The notes beneath the pieces are model-generated. The model was not told the origin of the DNA. It saw only the letters and a list, made by a program, of their open reading frames with translations, and did not search any database. The position numbers were made by a program, and so were the translations under genes. Shown in pieces: positions 19,224 to 30,345 of a stretch of DNA of 64,000 bases. This DNA comes from Thereva unica (lineage: Eukaryota; Arthropoda; Insecta; Diptera; Therevidae). The DNA is taken from positions 163,819,850-163,883,849 of the forward strand of contig OX465283.1 in the NCBI GenBank assembly GCA_949987705.1, read 5' to 3'. Each line of letters begins with the position of its first letter. The stretch's first letter is position 1.

Positions 19224-20430
19224 ATGCCCAAAGAGACGGGCAAAGGAGAGGAGTTAGAAAACTATTTACCAGGGCAAAGGTCTGAGACTTTTAACAGAAA
19301 ATCCTTTACGAATTATAACAAAGATTTGAGAAGATCCAAACGAATGTCAAGGAAGCCCTTCTGCGAAGAAATAGACAAGCTTCCAGCCTTCACGAGGATT
19401 GAGCTTGCTGTTCGACATTGCACTCTATGCGAAAAAAATAGATTGTCGACAGTACAAAAGGGCTTTCCCTGAGCCTGTAGTTTTTCACATAAAAAAATTG
19501 TCATCGACCTGAACCGCCAGACAATCTTGCGAAAAAATTTAGTCGACGTGTGGCTCGACCCATGACCCTAAGCTGAAGAGTTTGATGCTTTCCCAACTGA
19601 GCTACCCAGCAGTAAAAAGGGGCTTTCCCTGAGCCTGTAGTTTTTCACATAAAAAAATTGTCATCAACCTGAACCGTCAGACAATCTTGCGAAAAGTTTT
19701 AGTCGACGTGTGGCTCGACCCATGACCCAAAGCTGAATAGTTTGATGCTTTCCCAACTCATCTAGCCGGAATAAATCTAACGATTGGTTACAGATGTAAT
19801 GAGAATTGAAATTAGAACGACAGGAAGAACAACAGACTCTTCAGTTTAGATTCTTGGAAGGCCTTTTGCGAAGAAATAGGCAAGCTTCCAGCCTTCAAGA
19901 GGATACATAAAGTTTTGTCTAAGGATCACTCTAATGGCTTTGTCTACCTCAAGACTCCTGAAGGTTCCTTTACAAAGAACACCAGGGATACCATGGAGCT
20001 ATTAATGAACACACATATCCCAGGTTTTCAAGTAACTGGCCCTGGATTGGCCCTAGAACCTAACCCTGTATCGGAGGTAGTCTTGCCCTCCGGTCCTGCA
20101 ATAGGAACAAAAGCCTCGCAAACGGGATTTTCACTGCCGGTTAGATAGAATGGACAATTGGCACCTTCAAACCTTTCAAGGCTCCTGAGAAGGACCACAT
20201 TTTCCCGGCTCTCCTTCAGAGGAAGGAGCTTGGAAGAGATATTACCAATCCTTCTGCCATTATTTCGAGGTAGCTTTGTGCTAGCCAGAACCGGATTAAT
20301 GATTACCCACATACCCACACTTATATGGAGAAAGCGTACTAGTATAGCTATGCTGGTCCGTACCATCTATTCCATAATATTGCGCAATCAATCTTTTCGT
20401 TTGTGTCTTGGGCTGAAGCTTTTGCTGTTT
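19224..20430 (+). pseudogene. Jockey/LOA-like ORF2 fragment, split by a SINE
   Basis: Before the SINE the frame reads SRKPFCEEIDKLPAFTRI; after it, KVLSKDHSNGFVYLKTPEGS and then ELLMNTHIPGF. This is the linker between endonuclease and reverse transcriptase of Jockey/LOA-type LINEs. In a shifted frame WTIGTFKPFKAPEKDHIFPA follows, the first reverse-transcriptase block (FKAPG-DG-FPALLQ in relatives). Removing the insert at 19,400-19,855 and one copy of its 49-bp flank restores continuity. No catalytic YADD block is present, so it is a truncated relic. Confidence 0.78.
19400..19855 (+). mobile_element. Composite SINE copy P4, in the LINE relic, with 49-bp flanking duplication
   Basis: The insert starts TGAGCTTGCTGTTCGACATT and holds the tail module and minus tRNA-Lys-like unit (to 19,606). 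A partial tandem repeat of the same segment follows (19,612-19,770, period about 160), then the spacer and the start of the plus unit, ending at about the anticodon loop. It is flanked by 19,351-19,399 and 19,856-19,904, direct repeats identical at 45 of 49 positions and belonging to the LINE frame. LINE-mobilised SINEs usually make duplications of roughly 5-20 bases, so 49 is long. Confidence 0.85.
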
Positions 20431-21060
20431 GTGTCTTGGGAACATTTTGCGATTTGATGAGCTTATTTTTTTAATCCTTTGCACCACATGTGTGAGACTA
20501 GTTAAACTTCGCTCTAATGTATATTGGGTAGGCTTTCATGTTGGGGAGTCTACCAGGCAGACCAGCCTACCTGTCTAGCTGTGTAGCCGTCTCCTTACAT
20601 AAATGTCCACTTGAAAGTTTTGATTTAATTTATAATGTTTCGTATACGAGTAGACTTGTTAGCCCACATGGTCTCTCTGTCTGGTCTTTCTTGTCCGTCT
20701 GTCTGATCTATATATCTGCTCTCTCTGTTTGGTTTGTCGAGTCTGTGCGCCTGGTCTGTCTAGACTATCTAGTTAAGTTTGAGTTGCGTGTTTTGTGTAA
20801 AACTATTATAAAATATTGACATTTTCAGCACTGTAAAAGTGTGATCCGCTTCAAATTTTCTGTGGATTTGAAACGACAAATGCACCTAAGATAATCCCGT
20901 ATCGCGTATTTCAAAATCGCGTGAGTCTTCACTCTGAATTTTTGGTTTAATTGCATTCGCGACTGCGGATTTGAGAATCGCAAACCCCGCACTCACTTCT
21001 GCTCCGCCGGATCTGGGAATTTTTTAAAACCATACTTTTTTATTTTTTAGTCTATTATAT
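20431..21060. other. Unassigned; pyrimidine-rich CTGTCTGGTCT stretch
   Basis: Bases about 20,540-20,780 repeat loose CTGTCTG / GTCTGTCT steps, a degenerate simple repeat that also keeps a frame open. Nothing else is recognised. Confidence 0.4.
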
Positions 21061-21061
21061 G

Positions 21062-21290
21062 CCTTCCGCCATTTTGTACTAACCACCATGATGCCACACA
21101 ACTAATAGTATTCTAATTGTCGCATCCTTTCATTTGATACCCATAATGAGCGCGTTGTAAAGAAAAATCGAATCCGCCATTTTGTTTTGGCCGCTATTTT
21201 GAATTTAGAATGTCACCCCACAGCTTATTGTATTCTACCTGTCATCCCCTTTCCTTTGATACCCATGTCGGGGGGTCGGCGAACACGATA
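21062..21290. repeat. Two-copy tandem repeat of about 110 bp (CCATTTTG ... TTTGATACCCAT)
   Basis: CCGCCATTTTGT recurs about 109 bases apart (21,067 and 21,176), each followed by a TAATAGTATTCT / TTATTGTATTCT block and then TTTGATACCCAT. Two diverged units are visible. The period is near that of the 108-bp satellite but the sequence differs, so I treat it as a separate repeat. AAAATGGC-type short repeats continue to 21,365. Confidence 0.6.
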
Positions 21291-21365
21291 GCAAAAATCG
21301 GCCTCCTTGGAACTATCGAAAATCAAAATGGCCGCGCAAATATGGCCGAAACTCAAAATGGCTGC

Positions 21366-23368
21366 GCAAATACACTTTAATTTGCTAATTATGTTCCGAT
21401 TTCAATGCAAATCGCACATTTCGAATAGCTTTTCACAAATTCACAAAACGATACTTCGAGTTAAGCTATATTTAACTATATTTTGCCCCATGACGTTACC
21501 AACGATATGATGGACCCGTAGTATAAAGAGTGATTCCTGAGCTTAGAACTGCCACATAAAAAAAGTTTGCTTTCATTATTATTATTATTGCATTAGTTTA
21601 TGAACTCGAATGCAAAAAATTGAGTCAGGAATGATTATATATGCATTACTAGGAAGCACTTCCGAAGCACTAGCAAATAATCTAAATTTCTTCTTTCCAG
21701 TGACGTGCAATGTTAATAAAATATAAATGTACAAGTACGACTCTGATAATCACTTCATTGCTTGAGAAGAAGCACTTTAGCAGTTCTTCTAGAGTGCTTC
21801 TTTTCACTTTCAGAAGGTGCAAGTTTTGTTTATATACATACCTGACAGAAGCATATTAAAATTGAGGATGGGATTACTGGTTATTTATTGCAATAAAATA
21901 CCGAGTGGAGAACAGATTAGCTCAACTTAACGACCATAATCGGTTTTCTGGAAGATCCGAGATACAAAATAAATACACAAAAGCGGTTTTTATAGTCTCC
22001 ACAGGTTAACGCTAAACTACTTCTATTTCCTGATCGAGAAGTCCGTCTTAGTCATCGTAATGAATTCAGAAAAAATCCGCCCGAGACCAAAACTACCGCC
22101 AGTGAATTCCGTGTAGAAATCTAATCTCGTGTCTACAATGTCCGTTGCCCTTTCCGAACAAAAATTTTATGGCATAATTTATTACGCAAATTTTTGCCCA
22201 AAACATTATTAGCCGACGGAGCGTTTTTAGTGTAAAAGCATTTTTATTGCTAGAACAACACCTAAGTGCTAATTGCACCATCAGCACTCATGTATATTCC
22301 ATCCCTTAGGTGGCTCTGCTGTGTACTTGGGCGCTCGTTCGGGGCCAGCGCCGGCGGTGTGAGGGGGGGCAGGGTTGTGCTTGTTAATTAATTTTTATAT
22401 CGAACATAAAATCACGGACAAGTTTGAGCAACTTTAATTAAAACAAATTAAATTTTAATCGAGTCAATTTATAAAGAAATCAGCGGAGTAATATATTTAT
22501 GGGTTAGTAAAACAAAACAGCGCTGGAGAGCGATGAATAATGAATGGAATTGTGTTGTGAAAAGTTTGTGCTGTGGTGGATTTTTGGATGTTGGCGAAAT
22601 ATTGAGTGAAATTCATAATTATTATGGTAAAGACTTTTGGTATTGAGTGTACATAGAGAAAGTTGTGTGGTGACGGAAGACTTTAGAAAGAGCAAATTAG
22701 TTGAATTGTAAATATTAATTAATTATTTAAACGTAGAAATTTTTGGAGTGATTGATTAAATGTATAAAGCGACAATGTCTAAGAAGAAATTTCAGCATTT
22801 TTATATTTTAAGAGTTGCTTTCACAGTAGTATAAATGTCTCACAAAAACTGGAGTAATAAAAGGGTAATAAAAAAGGGTAATAAAAATTCACTTGACAGA
22901 TAACATTAATGGGTTCAGTTTATAGTGAATATATTTTGATTAAAAAAGATTAAAGATAAACGGGCAGGCAAGATTCTCGCAAAATATATCGTTTGTTATG
23001 CGCAGTAAGACTGGCATATCCTTAATAATAAATTAGATAATACTATTGTGGTGACATAGTTGAATGCAGGTAGCGTGTTCCGGTATAAACAGCGTAAAAC
23101 TAGATGCCAACTGTCACAAAAAAGAATTTCATAATAGCTTTTGCATTTGGCACGTAGTTTTTTGTAGTCCCGTGATTTTGGAGAGTATTAATTTAGTGGG
23201 AAATGCTGTCATGTCGTAAAATATAAAAATTAAATGAAGAAAGATTTCTAGTGTATAATTTTGTATAGTTGTTAGATGGAGGAATAAGTTTGTTATTGTT
23301 AAGCAACTCTACAAAGCCAGAATTGATGATCCCGCTGAATCTTCACAACTGGGGATAGCAGATACCCG
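21366..23368. other. Unassigned AT-rich spacer
   Basis: No coding similarity. Motifs GGAAGCACTTCC, GAAGCACT and AGTGCTTCTT occur on both strands at 21,650-21,830; similar motifs recur near 30,100 and 50,170-50,190, suggesting a diverged dispersed repeat whose ends I cannot place. A short ATT trinucleotide run lies at about 21,570. Confidence 0.35.
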
Positions 23369-24545
23369 ATGAGTGGAAGGAAAGCAAATTTTACAAACCC
23401 GGGTTTTGCAAGTCACAGCGAAGCTCGGCAACGAAAGAGAAACGTTCTAAGTATTCGACAAATAATTTTTCAATTAATGAGTTTTTTTAAGGAGTTGTTG
23501 AATATGCCAATTGTACCAAACGAGAAAGAGGACCCCACCGTGACTTCTGCAAAGCGAACAGAAACCGAAGCAAAAGCAACTGCATGCTTCAAGGCGGAGA
23601 TGGAAGGCTTACAAGAGTTACAGTGAGAGGTCCGCCAGTTTGGCATGAAAGACCAGCGATGTTTCGCGCCATATCAACGGATGAAAGAAAATTTAACACG
23701 GTGCTGTCAGCGATGGAGTTGCAAGTATTAGCGTAACTTTCGGACCCCACTCTCGTGCTACCACCTATCGGCAAGTACGAAAATTTGAGGAAATTAATTT
23801 TGGAGAGATTTGGGGACAGAGAGTACTAAAAGATTATCCCCGGTATTCCAAAAGCAATCACAAGTCACAACGCAATCACAAGCGAGTGGTGAGTAGCAGC
23901 TTGAAGGCCTATACTAAATGAAAAGTAAGCGAAGTACAGGTGCAGTAGACGTAACCAGAAAAAAGAAGTTCCAAAGAAGTAAGTGCCAGTCACTAAAGCT
24001 TGTGACTTATGACTGGTCACAGTTTTGGAAGGGGGGAGCTAGTTTCAGTTTCGAGGGCGGAGCTACTTTCGAGATTAGATCTAGGGGTCAAACGCCCGTT
24101 TCCTCAACTCTTGAATGAACTAAAATACTTAGGATAGAACAAGATGATTGCGACGACCTCCTAAAGATCTTATGGCTACAAAGACTTCCGAACCAGATTT
24201 TAGCAATTCTTCAGGCGTCAAAAGAAGACCTGAATGGATTGGCACAATAAGCCGACCGCATCATGGAAGTTGGAGATTTTAGTTGCGCGTCTATTGGGAT
24301 CAAGTAGATGATGGGAGCCTCAACCACCATCACGACATTTCGTCTTTATAATTGGAGCAACAAATCGATAGGCAGACGTACCAAGTAAACCAACTTTTGG
24401 AAACGGAAACGGTCGTAAAGCCGAGACATTGCGAAAATAAGAACTCCAACCAGAGAAAATACAGCCGAATGCAACGGGATTAGCTGGTATCACAGAGGGT
24501 TCGCGACAAAGGCCACATGTTGTCGCCTTCCGTGTTCTTTCAATC
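23369..24545 (+). pseudogene. Ty3/Gypsy gag, broken
   Basis: Blocks in order, in changing frames: TDERKFNTVLSAMELQVLA, KYENLRKLILERFGDRE, PQLLNELKYLG, DDLLKILWLQRLPNQILAIL and ADRIMEV. This is the capsid part of a Ty3/Gypsy Gag family found in arthropods (LLKTLWLQRLP and ADRIME are its hallmarks). Further on, WYHRGFATKATCCRLPCSFN matches the C-x-x-H...C-x-x-x-C knuckle-like motif that follows in relatives. Stops and frameshifts occur throughout. No LTRs, protease or polymerase adjoin it. A 19-base sequence at 24,003-24,021 matches 7,180-7,198 in reverse. Confidence 0.78.
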
Positions 24546-24779
24546 TAAACAAAATTAGCCGTAGGCCAGTCGCTTTCGGCCACCATGGGGTGAAACGCCA
24601 TCACCGGTCTCATATGGGGAGGGTTGTTAGCTCAGTCCTTCTATATGAAGCGCGAGCGTGGGCAGCAGCGTTAAATAGGACTGCAAACAGTAGGAAATGG
24701 AGGGCTAAGTGCACTGCGCGTGTGCTGCGCGTACAGGAAGCATACATATCCGACGAAGCGCGTGCGTGACAGCGGGGAT

Positions 24780-25200
24780 GATTCTCATACATATTCTGGC
24801 AAGAGAAGGCATGCGTCTCAATGACTCAGAATATCGTAGAAGAGAGCCAAAAAAGGTACGGCGGTAGAACGAGTCTGTCAAAGGTCGTTGGACCGACAGA
24901 CTTATCTCTTACGCGTCCTCATGCAGATCGTGAGTGGACTAGGTAAAGCCTTCATCGGGCGATAGGAAAAGCCTTCATCGTTTCGAGCATGATGATTCAC
25001 CGTCATGCCCGGTATGCGTAGGAATGCTAGAAGACTCAGGACACATCTTCTTTAGCTGCTCGAGATTCGCCAATGAAAGGGTGGAATTAGAAGAAATGAC
25101 TGAGGCGCCACTAAGGGTGGAAAACATCCAGGACCCATGATGAGATCCGAGGATATGTGGAGAAAAGTCGAAGCTGGATAAGCCTCCGTGGAGGTGAATC
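24780..25200 (+). pseudogene. R1-clade ORF2 C-terminal fragment
   Basis: Readable blocks are VKGRWTDRLIS and then DDSPSCPVCVGMLEDSGHIF, ending FSCSRFANERVEL. The C-x2-C ... H-x4-C pattern followed by RF..ER is the C-terminal zinc-knuckle of R1-clade LINEs, next to a K-G-R-W-T block. The segment between contains stops and frameshifts. A related C-terminal relic is at 57,040-57,975; both carry GAGAAGGCATGCGTCTC just upstream, so they are the same family. Confidence 0.8.
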
Positions 25201-25990
25201 CCAGATGTTACTATAGGATTTTGAGGTCCAGGCCTTGCATTATCTCAGTCTAAGAGCCCTGAACAAGGCTAGGTGCTTTCTGTGAACGTAGGGCGAGAAC
25301 AGATGCAAGAGAACTGAAAGGCCTTTCGTGGGGCCCATTGTTGCCATCTTTTGGACCTTTCACAAACTTTATGATAATTGTAGGTCCCTACACCAGCGAG
25401 TCGTACCTTAGGGGTTCGACGTACAACATACTTGTACGTACACAGGATCAGCGTCGGCCCCAACCCATGTTCAGAGTAGAGCGAGATTGTCTTTCGGCGC
25501 CCTTTGGTCACATCACATAAATTTTATTTCCGATAGTCAGAGATATATCGTTTTTGGAGCACTGCCGAGACAGCTTTGCTGTGATGGAGGTTTATCTAGA
25601 CAAGGTTCGTATTGGAAGCAGTGCTCATTTTCTTAGGAGATTATCCATCTACCTAATGGCACTACAGCAAAAATCGAGCCTTGACCTCCTCCAGGGCATT
25701 ATTCCAAGTTTGATGGCCCTTTGCAGCATTGCAGGAAATAACCCCTCCTCCACTTTTGGTGAGTCCTTTTTGGGGCTAAGAACCTCTCCCAAAGGATTTA
25801 GGTGGTAGTTATAGGATCACAGCCCCGCCTGTAGCGTCAATAGAGAAAGCGTTTCTTCCTAGAATTTTTAAAGGACTGAGGGGGCAACCCATATGGTGAG
25901 CATTGCGGCCAAGAAAGCAACTTACATCTTCCATACCCGGAACTTCGGGACTTTTGCTTCTTTTATGATCGGAGCGGAAATGGTCATTGG
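25201..25990. other. Unassigned; possible LINE 3' or 5' flank
   Basis: Short frames on both strands (25,269-25,511 minus; 25,554-25,808 plus) lack recognisable domains. The stretch lies between the R1 tail and the LOA-like ORF1 fragment, and may hold their untranslated regions. Confidence 0.3.
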
Positions 25991-25996
25991 CGGTCG

Positions 25997-26625
25997 CTAA
26001 GAGGACATTCCAAGTTTGGATGGGGTAGCTTTGGTTGTGGGCTCTTCTGTTGTCCTGATCCTAAGCTTTGTCCAAACGAAATTGTAGCCAATTTGGCCAC
26101 CCGACCGCCTCAGCTCGTCAATAGACATTTGGTCCACAAAGAGCGCTATCTCTGGAGCGCCATCATCTTTGTCGAGTATTCCCACTCTTGCACCCTTAGG
26201 GACCCGTTCTGAACCCTTATCCACTTTATCATGACGTCAGTGGAGTCTTTAGTTTCAGCGGGAAAGCAGCCGACCACAATATGGGTGCGCGGCAGCTTGT
26301 TTCGGCTACAGCAGAGACAGCTTCTTCTTAGGGCTTAAAGCAGACCATCACACCTCTCATCCACGTGGCTGTGTACGAGTCGGCGCAAGTGATCGCTAGC
26401 CACCCCGAGCAGGCAGCAACCCCTAGAAACCTGGGCTGTTTTACCCCTGCGCCAACTCGGCTATCGACTCTCTTGCACGGCATCTACTTGTTCCATGGTC
26501 AGTAGAGTCTCTGGATGGTCAGTTTCAAGCACGCTCATTTTGATACTTTTTGCCTATTGGTAGAAGGTCGGCTTTGGAGCCGTTTTGGCGCCTCTTGACA
26601 CCTTGCGCCTAGAGCGACCGCTCCT
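25997..26625 (-). pseudogene. LOA/Jockey-like ORF1 second half
   Basis: Minus-strand blocks: GWLAITCADSYTATWMRGVM, then HIVVGCFPAET, then GAPEIALFVDQMSIDELRRS followed by IGYNFVWTKLRI. This order (a W-L-x-V-x-C-x-D block, a VVG-FP block, and an LFV..S.DEL....G...Y.F...LRI block) is familiar from ORF1-like proteins of insect LOA/Jockey LINEs. At least one frameshift occurs between the last two. The DNA CCAAAG(T/C)CGACCTTCT near its upstream end also occurs at the end of 35,485-35,877, which would be the first half of the same protein from another copy. Confidence 0.55.
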
Positions 26626-26655
26626 TTGGCTCTATCCCAGGGCCGGCGCTTCAGA
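26570..26655 (-). mobile_element. hAT-type MITE end remnant (CAGGGCCGGCGC)
   Basis: Contains CAGGGCCGGCGCTTC and, on the minus strand, GAGCGGTCGCTCTAGGCGC, GGTGTCAAG and GGCGCCAAAA. The same ordered blocks lie at 34,828-34,900. Terminal repeats of the CAGGGCCGGCGC kind are common among hAT-derived MITEs; no duplication is visible here, and the remnant lies inside the LOA-like ORF1 relic. Confidence 0.55.
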
Positions 26656-26659
26656 AACT

Positions 26660-28455
26660 CATCGGGTTGAGACGTCATTTCTTGCCGACGGTTTTTAACA
26701 GACGTAGAAAGATTTGAAGGTTTTGCTTACTTACTTTAGACACAATTTCAGATTAGACCCGGTAATTTCACCCTGGAGGATGGGAGTAAGAGTATGTCTA
26801 TCCAGCATGGGTAGTAGGTCGTACATTGCCCAATGTTTTTCCAATCTGTCTAAATTTTGGTTTTGCTGTTTACATTTGCAGAAGCTCAAACAAAATGGAG
26901 AATGAAAAATCAAAATCTTCTTAAAATTTAGTTGGTCAGAACTTTTGGAAGAGACTGTGACTTGGAGATTTTAGTTTTGAAACGATTAAAAAAGTATTTT
27001 GATATGGACCAATGGATGAGTTTGATTTTATTGGACCAATGGAAGTGTTTTCATACCGCTTAAGATACTCCCAGCGAGTTCAACCCATAAACTGGAGATA
27101 AAGTTTCTTTTAAGGGAATTTAAATGGTTTTATACCACCACGTTTATGGCTAACTACTTTCGACTTTGAAACCGGATACAAAATTGTAAACCCCCAGTTT
27201 TTTGTTTTTAGAAAATCAATAATTGATCTTTTGGTTTGTTTCTATAAATAATCTGAAGGCTGATGATACATGCTGGGGAATTGCCAAAAATCCCCTGAAT
27301 TTTGTAAATGTTATCATTATAAACCAATATAACTGGTAAAATGGCTGAATCGCATGAACCCAAAAACAAAAGCGTAAAACAAAGAAGGATGTGGTCAGCA
27401 GGTCCTTCATCATCGGTAAAAATAGCTTGGGAATGGAATAATACAAGATGGAGATGCGTTCTTGCTTGGATTGTTAAAAGACACGAATTACGCCATTTTC
27501 TTCATGGCTTGAAGGAACTATAAAAGAAAGAACTATAAAACTGAGACTAAACTAATGTCGCGATATAGTTCGTCTTTAACTTCCACTTAGTGCTATGAGC
27601 TATCCTATTTCTGCTTTTCCTGTCTAGTTAGAATTCCGATCTTGTCATACTATAAGCCAAGGCATTGAAGAGAGTTATAGAAGATAGAGAAGTATGTAGC
27701 AAAAAGTAGTAATGTAAAGTTCGAGGACTGTTTCTTTGTCTAAAGTCACTCAAGGTCGTGCTGCAGCTACCTGAGGACCATAGTTCTTTCGTTGCTAATT
27801 GTAGCAAGCAACAGATTCATCAAACATGTATTTCCAGGATCTCGTGTAGTTATTGGAAGTTCATACAGGTGGAGTGTTTACATGAATGTTTACATGCATG
27901 TTTACATGAGTGTTTACCTGAGTGTTTACCTAAGTGTTTACATGAGTGTTTACCTTATTGTTTACATGAGCATTTGCATGAGTATTTACAATAGGGTTCC
28001 AACTAAACCTAGCTGTTCGATATTGAACTTAAAAACGAACTGCCGATGATACAGGGAGCTCTAATTTTTCATATAAAGGAGGTTTTGTTTTACGTGACAG
28101 CCTAAGAATTTGGACCTAAAACCATGTCTACTTTCCAAGAATCTTAAAAGAATGTAATGTCGAACGACGAGTCGGAAAGATAGTAGGGAGAAGAATGCAC
28201 CTTTTATTCCCTCGGTTGCCATTTAAAACTACCCCGACAGAACGCTGACTTTGCTATTTGTCAGCAGAGGCCGGTTTTACAAGCTATCCAAGTGGGGCAT
28301 GTGGAAACCACGTACCTATGAAATTGTAGTGAAACTTTTTACCTCTAGGCTACCGAGCTTGGCAAAAGGTAAAGAAGAATAAAAGAAGCAAGGGCGTCGC
28401 CAGCCACCAATTGACCAGAGGGGGGCAAGTTGATAGAGGTTGGGAGAAATATGAT
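26660..28455. other. Unassigned spacer with one minisatellite
   Basis: AT-rich and without coding similarity apart from the 12-bp minisatellite at 27,872-27,990. Frames at 26,714-26,913 and 27,216-27,523 have no recognisable domain. Confidence 0.35.
27872..27990 (+). repeat. 12-bp minisatellite (about 10 units)
   Basis: Units of the form GAGTGTTTACAT recur every 12 bases with point variants (GAATGTTTACAT, GAGTGTTTACCT, AAGTGTTTACAT). The period is a multiple of three, so two frames stay open as four-residue repeats (HECL, VYMS); this is not evidence of a protein. Confidence 0.92.
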
Positions 28456-28459
28456 TGTA

Positions 28460-29440
28460 CAATGCCATGGGTGACAACGCGAATGATGAAATGTTTTATT
28501 CATCAAAGCGCACTTTTAGAGACTTTGTTCAACAATCGTCAAATCCCAAACCGACGACGTTAAGATCTTTTGTCAAAAGCTCATCGATAGTCTGTGCAAT
28601 ATATTTAGCATCCAGAGCAGTCATTTCTGCAAATTGGACGAACCCTTCCTGGACTCAGGGCTGGCGTTTCACTTTTTTGCGCCCGGTGCAGTATGCTATA
28701 TTGCGCCCCCATCATTTCTGTTCATTTTTTAATCGCAGTAAAGACACAAACACTTTTCGAAGGTCCTTTAATATATAAAAATGAAGACACGGGAAATATT
28801 TTTCAGTTTTTTCTGAAATAGCGCCCTGTCTAATTGCGCCCAGTGCAAATACACCAATTGCACCTATAGGCCGCTCCTGCCTATGTCCAACCAGAATTTG
28901 CTTCGCGATCTTCCTTTTGTGCTGATTTTGCTTACGCTTTAACTCCTCCAATTTCAGAACAGCGCTTTCGACAATTTGAGAATAGAGGCGATCTAGGTGT
29001 TTTACGAACTACAAATGGCACCGACAGCCAAGGAAAGATAGATAAAGACATCTGGCAATCTAAATAGAATTGGATTGGTCACATCCTTTAGAAGAAGAAG
29101 AAAAAAGGCGCAAAAGGTGCATTTCCTGTAATGTATGACAATTATATGGCACGGGAACTCTTTCAATTTTTTTAAATCTTAATTTCTGAAACTGCGCCCG
29201 GTGCAAGTGCACCATTTACACCTATGAAAGCGCCGCCCCTGTCTGGACTGCGTCGGTTTCTACACGGAAGCTGTCGTAGCCTTATTATTAATTGTTCAGT
29301 TCCAGAAATGTCAGCTGTCTCGTCTGCTTACTTTTTTAATAATATCCACCTTTTGGACATCCATAGGCACATTTTCAAGAAATTTTCTAACAGCTCAAAA
29401 CTAGTTTCTGAGGCTCAGCATCTTTCGCTGAGGTGATCGA
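28460..29440 (-). pseudogene. hAT-superfamily transposase fragment interrupted by a MITE
   Basis: On the minus strand, upstream of the MITE at 28,656-29,241, the sequence reads ADETADISGTEQL; downstream it reads EEGFVQFAEMTALDAKYIAQ and then TIDELLTKDLNVVGLGFDDC. In hAT transposases the catalytic core has a DET-D-S--EQL block, then an F-G-V-L block and a G-D-G/C block with the second acidic residue, and this is the same order. Frameshifts and stops are present. The MITE splits the two blocks and its target duplication lies in this coding sequence, so the transposase was already there when the MITE landed. Confidence 0.72.
28656..29241. mobile_element. hAT-type MITE (CAGGGCTGGCG ... CGCCGCCCCTG) with 8-bp duplication
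   Basis: It starts CAGGGCTGGCGTTTCAC and ends AAAGCGCCGCCCCTG. Flanks are CCTGGACT at 28,648-28,655 and TCTGGACT at 29,242-29,249, matching at seven of eight bases. Just inside lie GCGCCCGGTGCAGTATGC on the left and GCGCCCGGTGCAAGTGCACC on the right, as in the shorter copy at 59,743-59,975. The inner 28,880-29,160 is extra sequence; a complete-looking short end (CCGCTCCTG at 28,879) precedes it, so a second copy or an insertion may be nested inside. Confidence 0.78.
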
Positions 29441-30190
29441 GAAATAAATATGCGATGCAATCTCCATTTTCCCTTTTCTACTTTTTCATCCTACAACAGC
29501 TGCCACTGCTCTCTAATTTCAGTAAACGCAGTGGCTAACCGAAAACTTTTCTGATGTACATATTATGTATATAACAACCTTCGAACGGTCTAGTTTTGGA
29601 AACCAATGAACTGACTCTTTTCTTTCATATTACCAGTCAACCCTCACTAACGAATAAAACAGTCCAGCACTCCTGTCCGTTACTCTCCCTATGGGTTACC
29701 CTCCCTAGATGCCTGATAACCCAACATTGGGCCGACGTCCTACGAATTATTGACTTGCTTTGACTGCTTCTACACGAGCCACCATCCAATCATCAAGGAC
29801 CTATTCGTTAATTCTCTTTTGATATAATATTAAAAATTGCTCTCATATAATTTTTCATTTCGAGACGATGACAGTCTGGGCTAGAAAAAATGCCAAGCAA
29901 TTAGATAAATGTTAATTTGAGTTTTTTTTTAAATTGTAAAAGAAGCAATGCATTCCATGCTTCTAAAAACGTTTCGCTACAGCAATGAAGTGCTGAAATA
30001 GCCATCTTTGCGCCCTCGTTAAAAGGCTTACAGTGTTCCGGTTCCCATACCATTTCCGTATACTTTTTTTAACATTGCATGTCATTGCAGGGGAACATTT
30101 CTTTTTAGTGCTTCTTTAAAAGCGGTTTAGAAGCATTACAAAAAAGCCTTTTAATAATGAATATTCATGTGAATAAGCTCCGATGTCAAA
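29441..30190. other. Unassigned AT-rich spacer
   Basis: No coding similarity. Near 30,060-30,150 AGTGCTTCTTTAAAAGCGG and TAGAAGCATT echo motifs at 21,650-21,830 and 49,960-50,190. Confidence 0.35.
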
Positions 30191-30194
30191 AAGA

Positions 30195-30345
30195 TCCTAT
30201 TTTTGTTAAACTTTTGCTATTTCCTTTTACTTTCCAAGCGCGAATGTGGTTTTACTAAAGCGGTCCCCCAAATAAGTACTGACCACCTTCAATGCTGCTT
30301 GACCACTGTATAGAATCGGTCTATTGGGTATGCTATAATGTCCCC
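30195..30345 (-). repeat. 5S rRNA-derived SINE, copy 2
   Basis: The minus strand reads ATAGCATACCCAATAGACCG, then GGTCAAGCAGCATTGAAGG, then CAGTACTTATTTGGGGGACC, in 5S order. The non-5S extension CTTTAGTAAAACCACATTCG and an A-rich segment follow, paralleling copy 1. The C-box region is well preserved. Confidence 0.75.

Noticed and set aside
27758..28049. Cysteine/leucine-rich or serine/tyrosine-rich repeat proteins
   Set aside because: Both overlapping frames are products of the 12-bp minisatellite.
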